A DNA stretch of 64,000 nucleotides, taken from assembly GCA_016706425.1 (NCBI GenBank), contig JADJJR010000001.1:186001-250000 (forward strand), read 5' to 3'. The notes beneath the pieces were generated by a model. That model had not been told where the DNA came from, searched no databases, and saw nothing but the letters and a program-made list of their open reading frames with translations. This document shows positions 18,394-26,916 of the stretch, piece after piece. The stretch is from Elusimicrobiota bacterium (GTDB taxonomy: Bacteria; Elusimicrobiota; Elusimicrobia; FEN-1173). The position numbers and the translations under genes were made by a program. Position 1 is the stretch's first letter; each line of letters starts with the position of its first letter.

Positions 18394-19370
18394 GGGTTCT
18401 CCCTTGCGATCTTTCGCTTGAAAATCAGAAAACGTGCGGTCTTGGCCACGCGCCCCTCCGGCAGGTCCAGCGGGCCGGCGGCGCGGTCGGCGGCGAATTG
18501 GCGGACACGTTCCAGGGATTCAAAGTGGGTCAAACCGAACAAAAGCCGGAGCCGCCGACGCTGTTCCGCTATATGATACCGCATAAAATCCCGTCGATCA
18601 AGGCGACGGGGCGGTTGTTTCCGTCGATCCATCCCCAGGCGGCGGCGCCAAAAGTCCTCTTCGTCGCGAAGAACGCGCGCCGTCCGCGCGACCCGCTCGA
18701 AAAACCCCGGCCGCTCCTTCTCCCAGCGGGCGAGGACCGGTCGTAGACGGTTGCGCAAAAACAAAGGTTGCGCGTTGGTTTCGTCCACCCGGAAGGGGAC
18801 GCCCCGGGTCCGTAGATGGGTCCGCAGCGACCGCTTGGGAAAATCCAGCAAAGGGCGGACCAAGACGAGATCGGGACGCCCCGGCAGGGGCGAACGGGGC
18901 GACATGCCGGCCAGGCCCCCGGGCCCCGCGCCGCGCAACAAATTCATCACCACCGTTTCCGCCTGATCGTCGAGCGTGTGCGCGGCGAGGACGGCGACGC
19001 ACCCGGTGCGGCGGGCCATCCGGCCCAGGGCGGCGTAGCGCAATTCCCGGGCGGCGTCTTCCAGGCCCCGGCCCCGGCGCGCGGCCCGCGCCCGGACGGG
19101 CGCGTGGGCGACAAAGCACGGCCGGCCGCGTGCCGCGGCCTGGGCGCGGACGAAGCGGGCGTCCGCCCCCGAAGACGGGCGCAGTCCGTGGTCCACGTGT
19201 CCGACAACGACGTCCAGCCCGGATCGGGAGGCCAAATCCAAAAGCGCCATGGAATCCGGCCCGCCGGAGCAGGCCACCAGGATTTTGTCGGAAGGGCGCA
19301 GCCCCCCATCAAGGAGCGCGCGGGAGAAACGGGGGAGCGGGTCGAGGGAGCGGAGCGGTTTGAGGGCCAC
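18390..19370 (-). CDS. tilS: tRNA(Ile)-lysidine synthase
   Basis: Adds lysine to C34 of the CAU-anticodon tRNA-Ile so that it reads AUA. 326 residues with the PP-loop CSGGPDSMAL near residue 34, HVDHGLR, AAHTLDDQAETVVMNLLRGAG and a LRNRLRP motif. The C-terminal domain is short. Its GTG at 19370 shares a base with the stop of the cyclase upstream (TAGTG), and its stop overlaps ftsH (ATGA), so translation is coupled at both ends. Confidence 0.94.
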   Translation of the reverse strand: MALKPLRSLDPLPRFSRALLDGGLRPSDKILVACSGGPDSMALLDLASRSGLDVVVGHVDHGLRPSSGADARFVRAQAAARGRPCFVAHAPVRARAARRGRGLEDAARELRYAALGRMARRTGCVAVLAAHTLDDQAETVVMNLLRGAGPGGLAGMSPRSPLPGRPDLVLVRPLLDFPKRSLRTHLRTRGVPFRVDETNAQPLFLRNRLRPVLARWEKERPGFFERVARTARVLRDEEDFWRRRLGMDRRKQPPRRLDRRDFMRYHIAEQRRRLRLLFGLTHFESLERVRQFAADRAAGPLDLPEGRVAKTARFLIFKRKIARENP

Positions 19371-21385
19371 TATTTCGACGTCATGGCGTGCACGCCGTCC
19401 CAATCGGGGGGAGGGGGAACTTCCAAAAACCGCCGACACCGTTGGATGTAAATTCCCGTGGGGGGGTCCCCGGGGAGGGCCCGATCGACAGCAACGAAAA
19501 GGTCCATGGCGTCCGCAAATCGCCGCGCCCGGTACAGCCGGATTCCGTCGGAAAAGAGACCGTGGGCGGCCTTGGTCTCGGGGGGGAGGCCGTTTTTCAT
19601 GGCCGTCAATTCGAAAATGCGAATGGGCTGGGTTTTCCCCTGCACGCGGATCAGATCCAGTTCCCGGGCCTCAATTTCGGCGGCCGCCGCTTTGTGCGTC
19701 GGCTCGGAGATGATGACGCCGGTGCCGTAATATTTGTTGGCCCCTTCCAAACGCGATCCCAGGTTGATGGAATCCCCGATGGCGGTGTAGGTGCGGCGGC
19801 TGTCGGGCCCCATGCGGCCGACCAGGGCCCGGCCGGTGTGCAACCCCATGCGCGCCCGGACGGGGGCGATCCCTTGCAGCGACACGCGGCGATTGAATTC
19901 AGCCAGGGCGTGGATTTGTTCGAGGGCCGCGCGGCAGGCCAACAGGGGGTGGTCGGGCTGATTAAGCGGCGCGTTCCAAAAGGCCATGATCGCGTCCCCG
20001 ATGTACTTGTCCAAATACCCATCGTACTTGAACACCACATCGGTCATGGATTTCTGATAGTCGTTCAGCAGTTCGACCACCCGGGCCGGGTCCATGGATT
20101 CGGAAATGGCCGTAAAGCCCGCGATGTCCGAGAAAAACACCGTGATGTCCCGTTCTTCACCGCCCAATTTCAACTTGGACGGGTCGTTAAGCATGAGATC
20201 GATGAGTTTGGGCGGCGTGTATTCGGCGAAAAGGTTGCGGATGGCCTCTTGTTCCCGGTGCGATGTGTCCAATTGAAAAATGAGGGTGGCCAGGAACGCC
20301 GCGAAAAAAGCGAAGAGCGGTGTCGCGAAGTTGATCAAAAGGAGGTGCCGGGAGAAAAACCAGTAAGTCAAAAACGTGTACCCCAGGATGGAAAATATCA
20401 CCGCGATGGCCCCGGCCCAAACGGGCGCACGGGCCATGCCGAACCCCCAGAGGACGCCGATGAGAAGCATGATCAGCAACAACCAACGGGTGTCCACCCG
20501 GCGGAGGAAGTTGTTCTTGAGCAAGTTGTTGACCGCGTTGGCCTGGATTTCCAACCCGGGGAACACCGAGGACACGACAGTGGGTTTGTAATCAAAGAGG
20601 GCGTGGAGCGTGCCGCCCACGATCACGATTTTGTCCTTAAAAGCGCCTTCTTCGGTCCGCCCGCGCAGAACGTCGACGAACGAATGGAACGGGAACGGCG
20701 AGGACTCGGGCCAATCCAATTGCGCGTTCCACCCCGTGTAATTGAGGTGCGCTTCGTGCCAGCGATTCTCGGTGACCGCGCGCAATTCCTTGGACAGGGT
20801 CTCGGGGGTTTTCCCCTCGAAGGCGGCGACCGTCGCGAGCGCCAGGGAGGGCACGAAGGTGCCTTCGAAATCCACCCAGAGCGGCGCCTTGCTCACCAGG
20901 CCGCTCAGTTCCGGGTAAACGTTCACGAATCCGAAATCGGCGGTCACGCGCTCCAGGGCCGGGATGGGGAACAACGGCTCCGCCGGCGCCCCCTTGCGCG
21001 TTTTGTTGAACAGCATGCCGAACACCGTCCGGTCGCTCTTGGCGGCGGACGCGGCGAGAAATTCATCGTCTTCCGGGTTGTCGATGTCCGGCTCCAGGAA
21101 CAACACGTCGAAGGCGATGGTTTTGGCGCCGTGTTGGGACAGCAGGCTGATCAATTGCGCGTGCCGGTCCCGGGTCCAGGGGTAGGGGCCCATTTCGTTG
21201 ACGGACTTTTGGTCGATGGTGACAACGGCGATCCGCGGGTCCGGAGCCACCGGCCCCCGGGCCCAATACCGCGCTTTCACGGACGCTTCCTCGAACCGGT
21301 CGAAAAGGCCCATGGCGTGCACCAACGCCACGATCGCCACCGCGATCAGGTTCCAGGCCAACAGTTTGAAGTGGTCTTTTCTCAC
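19370..21385 (-). CDS. CHASE2-domain adenylate cyclase
   Basis: Predicted membrane sensor making cAMP. 671 residues: N-terminal TM, an extracytoplasmic CHASE2 domain (about 35-310, beginning VVTIDQKSVNEMGPYPWTRD), three TM segments (about 325-400), then a class III nucleotidyl cyclase domain. Both metal aspartates are present (FFSDIAGFT, YIGDAIMAFW). The Lys in YLDKYIGD and the Thr in YTAIGDSINLGSRLEG fit an adenylate rather than guanylate cyclase of the IIIb type. A short C-terminal region follows. The GTG at 21385, 13 nt after the SDR gene, is preferred; an upstream in-frame start at 21439 would overlap that gene. The effector of the signal is not in the window. Confidence 0.9.
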   Translation of the reverse strand: MRKDHFKLLAWNLIAVAIVALVHAMGLFDRFEEASVKARYWARGPVAPDPRIAVVTIDQKSVNEMGPYPWTRDRHAQLISLLSQHGAKTIAFDVLFLEPDIDNPEDDEFLAASAAKSDRTVFGMLFNKTRKGAPAEPLFPIPALERVTADFGFVNVYPELSGLVSKAPLWVDFEGTFVPSLALATVAAFEGKTPETLSKELRAVTENRWHEAHLNYTGWNAQLDWPESSPFPFHSFVDVLRGRTEEGAFKDKIVIVGGTLHALFDYKPTVVSSVFPGLEIQANAVNNLLKNNFLRRVDTRWLLLIMLLIGVLWGFGMARAPVWAGAIAVIFSILGYTFLTYWFFSRHLLLINFATPLFAFFAAFLATLIFQLDTSHREQEAIRNLFAEYTPPKLIDLMLNDPSKLKLGGEERDITVFFSDIAGFTAISESMDPARVVELLNDYQKSMTDVVFKYDGYLDKYIGDAIMAFWNAPLNQPDHPLLACRAALEQIHALAEFNRRVSLQGIAPVRARMGLHTGRALVGRMGPDSRRTYTAIGDSINLGSRLEGANKYYGTGVIISEPTHKAAAAEIEARELDLIRVQGKTQPIRIFELTAMKNGLPPETKAAHGLFSDGIRLYRARRFADAMDLFVAVDRALPGDPPTGIYIQRCRRFLEVPPPPDWDGVHAMTSK

Positions 21386-21398
21386 GCGGAGACCGCCG

Positions 21399-22334
21399 CT
21401 ATCGGTTTCGGAACCAGTCGATGGTCCGCCGCAACCCATCCTCGAGAGGAACCGAGGGCCGCCATTTCAAGGCGCGCCGCGCGAAAGCGATGTCGGGTTG
21501 GCGCACTTTGGGGTCGTCCACCGGGAGCGGTTTGTGGACGACGCGACTGGGGCTGTGGGTGAGCTTTTTGATGATCCGGGCGATGTCGAGAACGGTCACT
21601 TCGGCGGGGTTGCCGATGTTCATGGGCCCCGTGTGGTTGGAAAAAAGCAGCGCCAGCAAACCCCGGACTTCGTCGTCGACGTAGCAAAGGCTCCGGGTTT
21701 GGCGCCCCGTTCCGAAGACGGGCAGGGGCTTGCGCCGCAGGGCCGCGTCGATGAACTCCGGCACGGCACGGCCGTCGTTTTTTCGCATGCGGGGTCCGTA
21801 GGTGTTGAAAATGCGGGCGATGCGGACCTTGACCCCGTGGGTGCGGTGGTAGGCCATGGCCATGGCCTCGGCGAAGCGTTTGGCCTCGTCGTAAACGCCC
21901 CGGGGCCCCACCGGGTTGACGTGGCCCCAGTAGTCCTCCCGTTGCGGATGCACCTGGGGATCGCCGTAGACTTCCGAAGTGGACGCCAAAAGGAACCGCG
22001 CGCCCTTGGCCTTGGCCAGACCCAGGGCCTTGTGGGTCCCCAGGGACCCGACTTTGAGGGTTTGAATGGGGAACTCCAGGTAATCCCGGGGCGAAGCCGG
22101 GCTCGCGAAATGGAGGACGCCGTCGATCCGGCCCGGAAGGTAGAGGTCCTGGGTGACGTCGTGTTTGATGAACTTGAACCGGTCGTGGCCGGCGAGGTGG
22201 GCGATGTTGTCGGGGGACCCGGTCAGGAAATTATCGACGCAGATCACCCGGTGGCCGCGCGCCAAGAGCGCGTCGCAAAGGTGGGACCCCAGAAACCCGG
22301 CGCCCCCCGTGACCAGGTAGGCCCCCCGGGTCAT
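21399..22334 (-). CDS. UDP-glucuronate decarboxylase-like SDR (UDP-xylose synthase family)
   Basis: Extended short-chain dehydrogenase of 311 residues, the size of UDP-glucuronate decarboxylases. Dinucleotide motif TGGAGFLGSHL at the N-terminus, HFASPASPRDYLEFP typical of UDP-xylose synthase, catalytic YDEAK, RIFNTYGPRM, and SLCYVDDEVRGL. It would convert UDP-glucuronate to UDP-xylose for glycan synthesis. No glycosyltransferases are nearby, so its end product is unknown. The ATG at 22334 overlaps the preceding membrane protein's stop (ATGA); the longer open frame upstream is antisense-like Arg/Gly/Pro sequence. Confidence 0.9.
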   Translation of the reverse strand: MTRGAYLVTGGAGFLGSHLCDALLARGHRVICVDNFLTGSPDNIAHLAGHDRFKFIKHDVTQDLYLPGRIDGVLHFASPASPRDYLEFPIQTLKVGSLGTHKALGLAKAKGARFLLASTSEVYGDPQVHPQREDYWGHVNPVGPRGVYDEAKRFAEAMAMAYHRTHGVKVRIARIFNTYGPRMRKNDGRAVPEFIDAALRRKPLPVFGTGRQTRSLCYVDDEVRGLLALLFSNHTGPMNIGNPAEVTVLDIARIIKKLTHSPSRVVHKPLPVDDPKVRQPDIAFARRALKWRPSVPLEDGLRRTIDWFRNR

Positions 22335-23269
22335 GGGACGCGGGAGAATCGGTCCACGCCGAGGGCCACGGCCCCGACCCAGAGGATCAGGGCGACGGCG
22401 AGAAGGGCCCGGGTCCCGGCGCCGGCGCGGTCCCAAAGGCGGGCGGCCACGGCCCCCGCCGTGTGCACGCTGAAGGCGAAGGGCACAAACCCCAGGTAGC
22501 CCAACACCGGCATTTCCAAGATTTTCCAATGGTCGAGGTGGGGCAACGAGAACACCCAGCGCGCCTCGGCCTGGACGTTCAACAATTGCCAAATAAAGCC
22601 GGCGATCAAACCGGCGAGGGCGAGCAAGGCGAACCGTCGCGCGACCCCGCTTTTCCAATCGGACAGGAGGGAGGGCGCGCCCAGAATTTCCGCGACGGGT
22701 TCCAGCGCCAGGAACGGCACCGCCCAAACCAAAGGAAAGAAGGGATCGGGCCACATCAGGGGAAGCCCCAGGCAAGCGGCTCCCGCCGCGGGCAGGAGCA
22801 CCCGACCGGTCCGCGGGTACGGCGACACGCTCACGGACTTTAGAAGGCCCGCGGTGTCCAGCAGGTCGGTGATTTCCAAAAGCAAAGGGACGACGGTCGC
22901 AAAGGAGAACAGCGTGATCGCCCAACGGAATATCGGTTGGGCGGGGGCGCCGACGTAGTGCCAGTTGTCGAGCCGGAAGTTGACCGCTTCAAAAAAACCC
23001 CAAAAACCCACGGACCAAAGGGCTGTGAGAGCAAAGCGACCCGGATGGGAGATGAGGAAAGACTCTCCGCGCTTGCGATACACCCAGCCATCAATGGCGA
23101 CGGTGCCGCCCAGAGCGCCGAGGGGCGTGAGCAGGGCGCCCCCGAACCCGGCGCCGTAACGAGCCGCGGCCAGGGCCGCCAAGACGAGACAGACGCCCAT
23201 CAACGTGAGCGCGCGGGCCAAATCGTTGTGCGGATGGGGACGGGGTGGGCGGGACGCCGGTGGGTTCAT
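22331..23269 (-). CDS. Polytopic membrane protein of unknown function
   Basis: A 312-residue protein with about eight or nine hydrophobic segments spread over its length and a short Pro/His-rich cytoplasmic N-terminus. Aromatic and acidic residues cluster between segments (GFFEAVNFRLDNWHYVG, LEITDLLDT). I do not recognise the family. It lies 16 nt after the amidotransferase and overlaps the UDP-xylose synthase-like gene by 4 nt; a role with that gene in envelope glycans is possible but unsupported. Confidence 0.75.
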   Translation of the reverse strand: MNPPASRPPRPHPHNDLARALTLMGVCLVLAALAAARYGAGFGGALLTPLGALGGTVAIDGWVYRKRGESFLISHPGRFALTALWSVGFWGFFEAVNFRLDNWHYVGAPAQPIFRWAITLFSFATVVPLLLEITDLLDTAGLLKSVSVSPYPRTGRVLLPAAGAACLGLPLMWPDPFFPLVWAVPFLALEPVAEILGAPSLLSDWKSGVARRFALLALAGLIAGFIWQLLNVQAEARWVFSLPHLDHWKILEMPVLGYLGFVPFAFSVHTAGAVAARLWDRAGAGTRALLAVALILWVGAVALGVDRFSRVP

Positions 23270-23285
23270 GGTGTGGTAGGGCAGT

Positions 23286-24026
23286 TTATCCTTTTTTCAC
23301 TTGGGGGGGAACCCGCCCCGCGCACAACCGGGCGAAACCGTCAAAAAACGGGGTCGCCGTTCGGGCCAGGCGGCGGCAGCGCCCCCCCCGGTCCCGTCCG
23401 ATGTCCCGCCGCGCCCGGGGAGAAAGGAAGGCCAACTCGGCCTCCGCGCCGGGCTGACGAAGCCATTCGGCCACCATGGCCGCGTTGATTTCCAAATGGA
23501 ATTGAATTGCGTAGGTGTTGGTCCCATAAGCGAAAGCCTGGTTTCGGCACAGGGGGGCTGTGGCCAAACGCCGCGCGCCCCGCGGCAATTCAAATGTGTC
23601 GCCGTGCCACTGGAAAACCGTCGGGGCGGCGGGCGTGCGACCGTACAAAGGGTCCCCTCCACCGGCCTTTGTGCGGCGCGCGCGGAACCAACCGATTTCC
23701 TTGTGATGGTTGGGGAAAACCCGTGCGCCCAGGGCGTGGGCGATCAATTGGGCGCCGAGGCAGACGCCGAGAACCGGTTGCCCGCCGCGGATCGCCGCCC
23801 GCAGGGCCGACAGTTCCTTCTTTAAAAAGGGGAATTGGTTTTTTTGGTAAACGGCCTGGGGGCCGCCCATCACGATCAAACCGGCGAAGCGGCGGGGGTC
23901 GGGGAGGCGCTTGGTTCGGGGAGTGTCGACCAGGCGAACCGCCAGACGCGCGCGCCGGAGGGCTGTCGCAATGGAGCCCAGCCCTTCGTGGGGGACGTGC
24001 CGGAACACCAACACCGTTCGGCGCAT
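23286..24026 (-). CDS. Class I glutamine amidotransferase-like protein
   Basis: A 246-residue class I amidotransferase domain without a fused synthetase. The nucleophile Cys89 sits in GVCLGAQL; His and Glu are in FHLEI; an oxyanion-type VMGGPQAVYQ precedes them. The overall pattern resembles stand-alone GuaA-N-like or gamma-glutamyl hydrolase-like proteins. The ATG at 24026 begins one base after the ispH stop. Its substrate is not evident from the neighbours. Confidence 0.88.
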   Translation of the reverse strand: MRRTVLVFRHVPHEGLGSIATALRRARLAVRLVDTPRTKRLPDPRRFAGLIVMGGPQAVYQKNQFPFLKKELSALRAAIRGGQPVLGVCLGAQLIAHALGARVFPNHHKEIGWFRARRTKAGGGDPLYGRTPAAPTVFQWHGDTFELPRGARRLATAPLCRNQAFAYGTNTYAIQFHLEINAAMVAEWLRQPGAEAELAFLSPRARRDIGRDRGGRCRRLARTATPFFDGFARLCAGRVPPQVKKG

Positions 24027-24027
24027 C

Positions 24028-24957
24028 TCAAACCGCGTCCGTGAGTTCTTTGGGGAGGGAAAAGTGCACGTCCTCGTCGCGGACCAACACTTCCTCAACG
24101 GTCACGCCGGGGCCGCGCAGTGAATCCACGACGCCGCGGACGAGATGTTCGGGGGCGGACGCCCCCGCGGTGAGGCCGACCGCGCGCACACCGGGAAGCC
24201 ACGCCGGGTCGATTTCGTCGGCGCGGTCGATCAAATACGCCTTGCACCCCGCCTGCCGCGCGACGTCCACGAGGCGCTGGCTGTTCGAACTGTTTTTTGA
24301 CCCGACCACCAGAAGGAGATCGATCCCGCGGCGCAGGAGCTCTTTGACCGCGTCCTGCCGATTCTGGGTGGCGTAACAAATGTCGTCCTTGGGCGGGGTT
24401 TGAGCGTCGGGGAAACGACGCCGAATGGCCGCCACGAGGCCCCGCGTCTCATCGAGGCTCAACGTGGTTTGGGTCAGGATCATGATCCGCGCCCCGGGGG
24501 GCACGGCCAGACGATCGACGTCTTTCTCCGATTCCACCAATTGAATTTGGCCCGGGGCCTCCCCCAGCGTGCCTTCGACTTCGTCGTGCGATCGGTGGCC
24601 GATCAACAGCAGGGTGTGCCCTTCGCGCAAAAACCGGTGCACCTCGTGGTGCACCTTGGTGACCAAAGGGCAGGTGGCGTCGATGACGCGCAGTCCGCGC
24701 GCGCGCGCGCGATCCCGCACCGCGGGGGACACCCCGTGGGCGGAAAAAATCACAAGGCTTTTCTCCGGGGCCTCTTCGAGGTCGTCGATAAAGACGACGC
24801 CCCGGGATTGGAAGTCCGACACCACCGCCTGGTTGTGGACGATTTCTTTGCGGACGTACACCGGGGCGGAATATTTTTGAAGGGCGATGTCAACGATGTC
24901 GATGGCGCGCACCACACCGGCGCAAAAACCCCGGGGCCGCGCGAGAAGGATTTTCAC
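24028..24957 (-). CDS. ispH: 4-hydroxy-3-methylbut-2-enyl diphosphate reductase
   Basis: Iron-sulfur enzyme of the last step of the MEP isoprenoid pathway, giving IPP and DMAPP. 309 residues with the three cluster cysteines at positions 12 (PRGFCAG), 96 (DATCPLV) and 194 (DDICYAT), and the family motifs SAHGVSP, TQTTLS and GSKNSSNS. It shows no fusion to ribosomal S1 domains. The ATG overlaps the preceding gene's stop (ATGA). No other MEP-pathway gene is in the window. Confidence 0.97.
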   Translation of the reverse strand: MKILLARPRGFCAGVVRAIDIVDIALQKYSAPVYVRKEIVHNQAVVSDFQSRGVVFIDDLEEAPEKSLVIFSAHGVSPAVRDRARARGLRVIDATCPLVTKVHHEVHRFLREGHTLLLIGHRSHDEVEGTLGEAPGQIQLVESEKDVDRLAVPPGARIMILTQTTLSLDETRGLVAAIRRRFPDAQTPPKDDICYATQNRQDAVKELLRRGIDLLLVVGSKNSSNSQRLVDVARQAGCKAYLIDRADEIDPAWLPGVRAVGLTAGASAPEHLVRGVVDSLRGPGVTVEEVLVRDEDVHFSLPKELTDAV

Positions 24958-25652
24958 GCGCCGGTCCGCTTGACCAGGGTGAAAAAGCGGTCCTGGAAAT
25001 CGTCGAACAGGCCGTGGCGGTTGAGAAAGTCCGCCAGGGTCCGGACCTGGGTCGGATCGGTCTCGGCCCGCCGAAACAGCCCTTCGGCCTCCCGGCGGCG
25101 CCGGTCCCCGGCGTCGCCGGGATGGAACAAACCGCGTTCGTCCAACTCCCGCAGGTTGACCGCGAAACTCTGGGACGTTTCTTCGAGAATGAATTTCATC
25201 AGCGCGAACCCCCAGCCGCTCTCCGGGCCCACGATGACGGCGGCGCGGGCCACGTCGCGGGCGTCGAGGTCGCGACGGATGTTCCGCGCCAACTCCCGGG
25301 CGTCGGTGTGGTGGGGTTCGGTCGATTCGAGAACGTTGCGAAAACTGTATTCCAGGCCGCGGAAGCTGTCGGAAAAGTTGTCTTTGAGGAACCGCTCAAA
25401 AGCGGGGGATTCCTCCCCGAACCCTTGGAACCTTTGGGAGAACGACGCCGGGGTGAGAATCTGCGGCCGTTCGGCGATGACGAGGCCGGACCGCAGGGTG
25501 GCCCGGGGCGGCGCCTCGGACACGCTGGTGACGAGCCGGTATTGGATTTCGCTTCGCCCGAAAGTCGCCAGGCGATGGCGGGGGAAACGCACCACCTTGC
25601 TCGAACGCAGGGCGTCCCACAATCGGTTGTAACCGCGGCGTGGGGCGGACAC
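24954..25652 (-). CDS. Uncharacterised soluble protein upstream of ispH
   Basis: A 232-residue protein, charged and without signal peptide or membrane segment. It has a basic N-terminus and a central alpha/beta part (ARAAVIVGPESGWGFALMKFILEE) followed by helical, Arg-rich sequence. I do not recognise a family. The GTG start at 25652 lies 9 nt after the small membrane protein, and the 3' end overlaps ispH as ATGA. Codon use matches its neighbours. Its place in a tight operon argues that it is a real gene. Confidence 0.75.
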   Translation of the reverse strand: MSAPRRGYNRLWDALRSSKVVRFPRHRLATFGRSEIQYRLVTSVSEAPPRATLRSGLVIAERPQILTPASFSQRFQGFGEESPAFERFLKDNFSDSFRGLEYSFRNVLESTEPHHTDARELARNIRRDLDARDVARAAVIVGPESGWGFALMKFILEETSQSFAVNLRELDERGLFHPGDAGDRRRREAEGLFRRAETDPTQVRTLADFLNRHGLFDDFQDRFFTLVKRTGA

Positions 25653-25661
25653 GGCGAAAAC

Positions 25662-25898
25662 CTATTTTTTAGACGGAGGGGGGGCGACGGGCGCGGGGGG
25701 CGTTGGTGTTTTAACAGCGGCCTCCGCCTCGTCCGCGACGGGCTCGCCTTCGATCGTGTAATCGTAATCCCCGAAGGCCGCGTCGTCGGGTTCCGGGGCG
25801 TCCGGCGCGAGGTTCATGGACGCGTAAATGAAGTAAAAGAGGGCGGAAAAAACCAGAAGACCCAGAAGCCCGGCCATTTTTTTCTCAAAAGACGTCAT
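25662..25898 (-). CDS. Small single-pass membrane protein
   Basis: 78 residues: a short basic N-terminus, one TM helix (about 9-26, LLGLLVFSALFYFIYASM), then an acidic and finally Pro/Ala-rich tail ending in lysines. The ATG at 25898 has AAGGAGA about 7 nt upstream; longer in-frame starts reach into the divergent GGDEF gene. It is the first gene of the long minus-strand run. A TACAAT hexamer at 25943-25938 could be its -10 box, without a convincing -35. Function unknown. Confidence 0.7.
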   Translation of the reverse strand: MTSFEKKMAGLLGLLVFSALFYFIYASMNLAPDAPEPDDAAFGDYDYTIEGEPVADEAEAAVKTPTPPAPVAPPPSKK

Positions 25899-26046
25899 GG
25901 GATTCTCCTTGGGGCGCCCGGAGGGGCCCGAAGTGGGATTGTACAAAATAATCAAACCGCCCGACGTAGACGCGCCCCGCGATTTCGGGTAAGATGAAAC
26001 CCGGACGCCGCCCCGCAACGCGGGCTCCGTCCGAAAAAACGCGCCC

Positions 26047-26916
26047 ATGGTCACGACGCCCCCCATCGAGACGATCCCTCTCCCCCCCGCGCCCGGGGCC
26101 CGGTGGAAAACATTTTCCCGACGACACGCTTACCTGGGGGCCCTCCTGGGCCTGGGTTCCCCCCTTGGGCTTTTGTTGGTCCGGTATTACGTTGAACACC
26201 GCGCCTCGGTGAACCATTGGCTGGCCGGCGAATTGCGGGGGTCCGGGGAGTACTACATTTACGCCGGCGTCGGGACTGTCCTGGCCATGGCGTTGTGGGG
26301 GTTGTGGAGCGGCCGGGGGGCGGACGCCCAGCGGACCCGGGCGGCGGCGCTCGAACGGGCGGCCCTCCGCCTGCGCGACATGGCCAACACCGACGGCCTG
26401 ACGGGGGTGTACGTCCGCCGCCACCTCCTGGAAAAGTTGGATGAAGAGTTGCGCGTGGCGGACGCGCGGGGCGAGTCCGTCGCCAGCCTGTTCATTGATG
26501 TGGACAACTTTAAAATTTTCAACGAATCCCAAGGGCACGTCATCGGCGATGAAGTGCTCCGCCGCGTCGCCCAGGCCATCCGCGCCGGGGTGCGGGAGCG
26601 CGATGTCGTGGGACGCTACGGGGGGGACGAATTCCTGGTCCTGTTGCCGCGCGCCGGGGCCCACGAAGCCCTCCGCACGGCCGAGCGCGTCCGGCAGTCC
26701 GTGGAAAAGCTGGAAGTGACCGACCACGCCGGGACCCGCGTGCCCATGACCGTGAGCGTGGGGGTGGTGGCCTCCGTGCCATCACACGGGGACGTGCTTC
26801 GGTACCTGGATTTGGCCGATCAAGCCCTGCGGCGGTCGAAGGGCCTCGGCAAAAACTGTATTTTGTTGTGCGACACACCGCCGGTCGAGGGGAAAATCAA
26901 GGAGACGGCTTCATGA
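26047..26916 (+). CDS. Membrane-bound diguanylate cyclase (GGDEF)
   Basis: 289 residues: two TM helices (about 28-46 and 70-86), a short coiled linker, then a GGDEF domain that would make c-di-GMP. The active-site loop is intact (GRYGGDEF) and an inhibitory RxxD site (RERD) lies five residues before it, so product inhibition is likely. DIDVDNFKIFNE-type metal residues are present. The segment between the TM helices is only about 20 residues, so no large sensor domain is seen. Its stop overlaps the PEP carboxykinase start (ATGA). Confidence 0.92.
   Translation: MVTTPPIETIPLPPAPGARWKTFSRRHAYLGALLGLGSPLGLLLVRYYVEHRASVNHWLAGELRGSGEYYIYAGVGTVLAMALWGLWSGRGADAQRTRAAALERAALRLRDMANTDGLTGVYVRRHLLEKLDEELRVADARGESVASLFIDVDNFKIFNESQGHVIGDEVLRRVAQAIRAGVRERDVVGRYGGDEFLVLLPRAGAHEALRTAERVRQSVEKLEVTDHAGTRVPMTVSVGVVASVPSHGDVLRYLDLADQALRRSKGLGKNCILLCDTPPVEGKIKETAS

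Noticed and set aside
22335..22925. Long N-terminal extension of the UDP-xylose synthase-like gene
   Set aside because: Arg/Gly/Pro-rich shadow of the upstream membrane protein; the ATG at 22334 gives the family's exact N-terminus.
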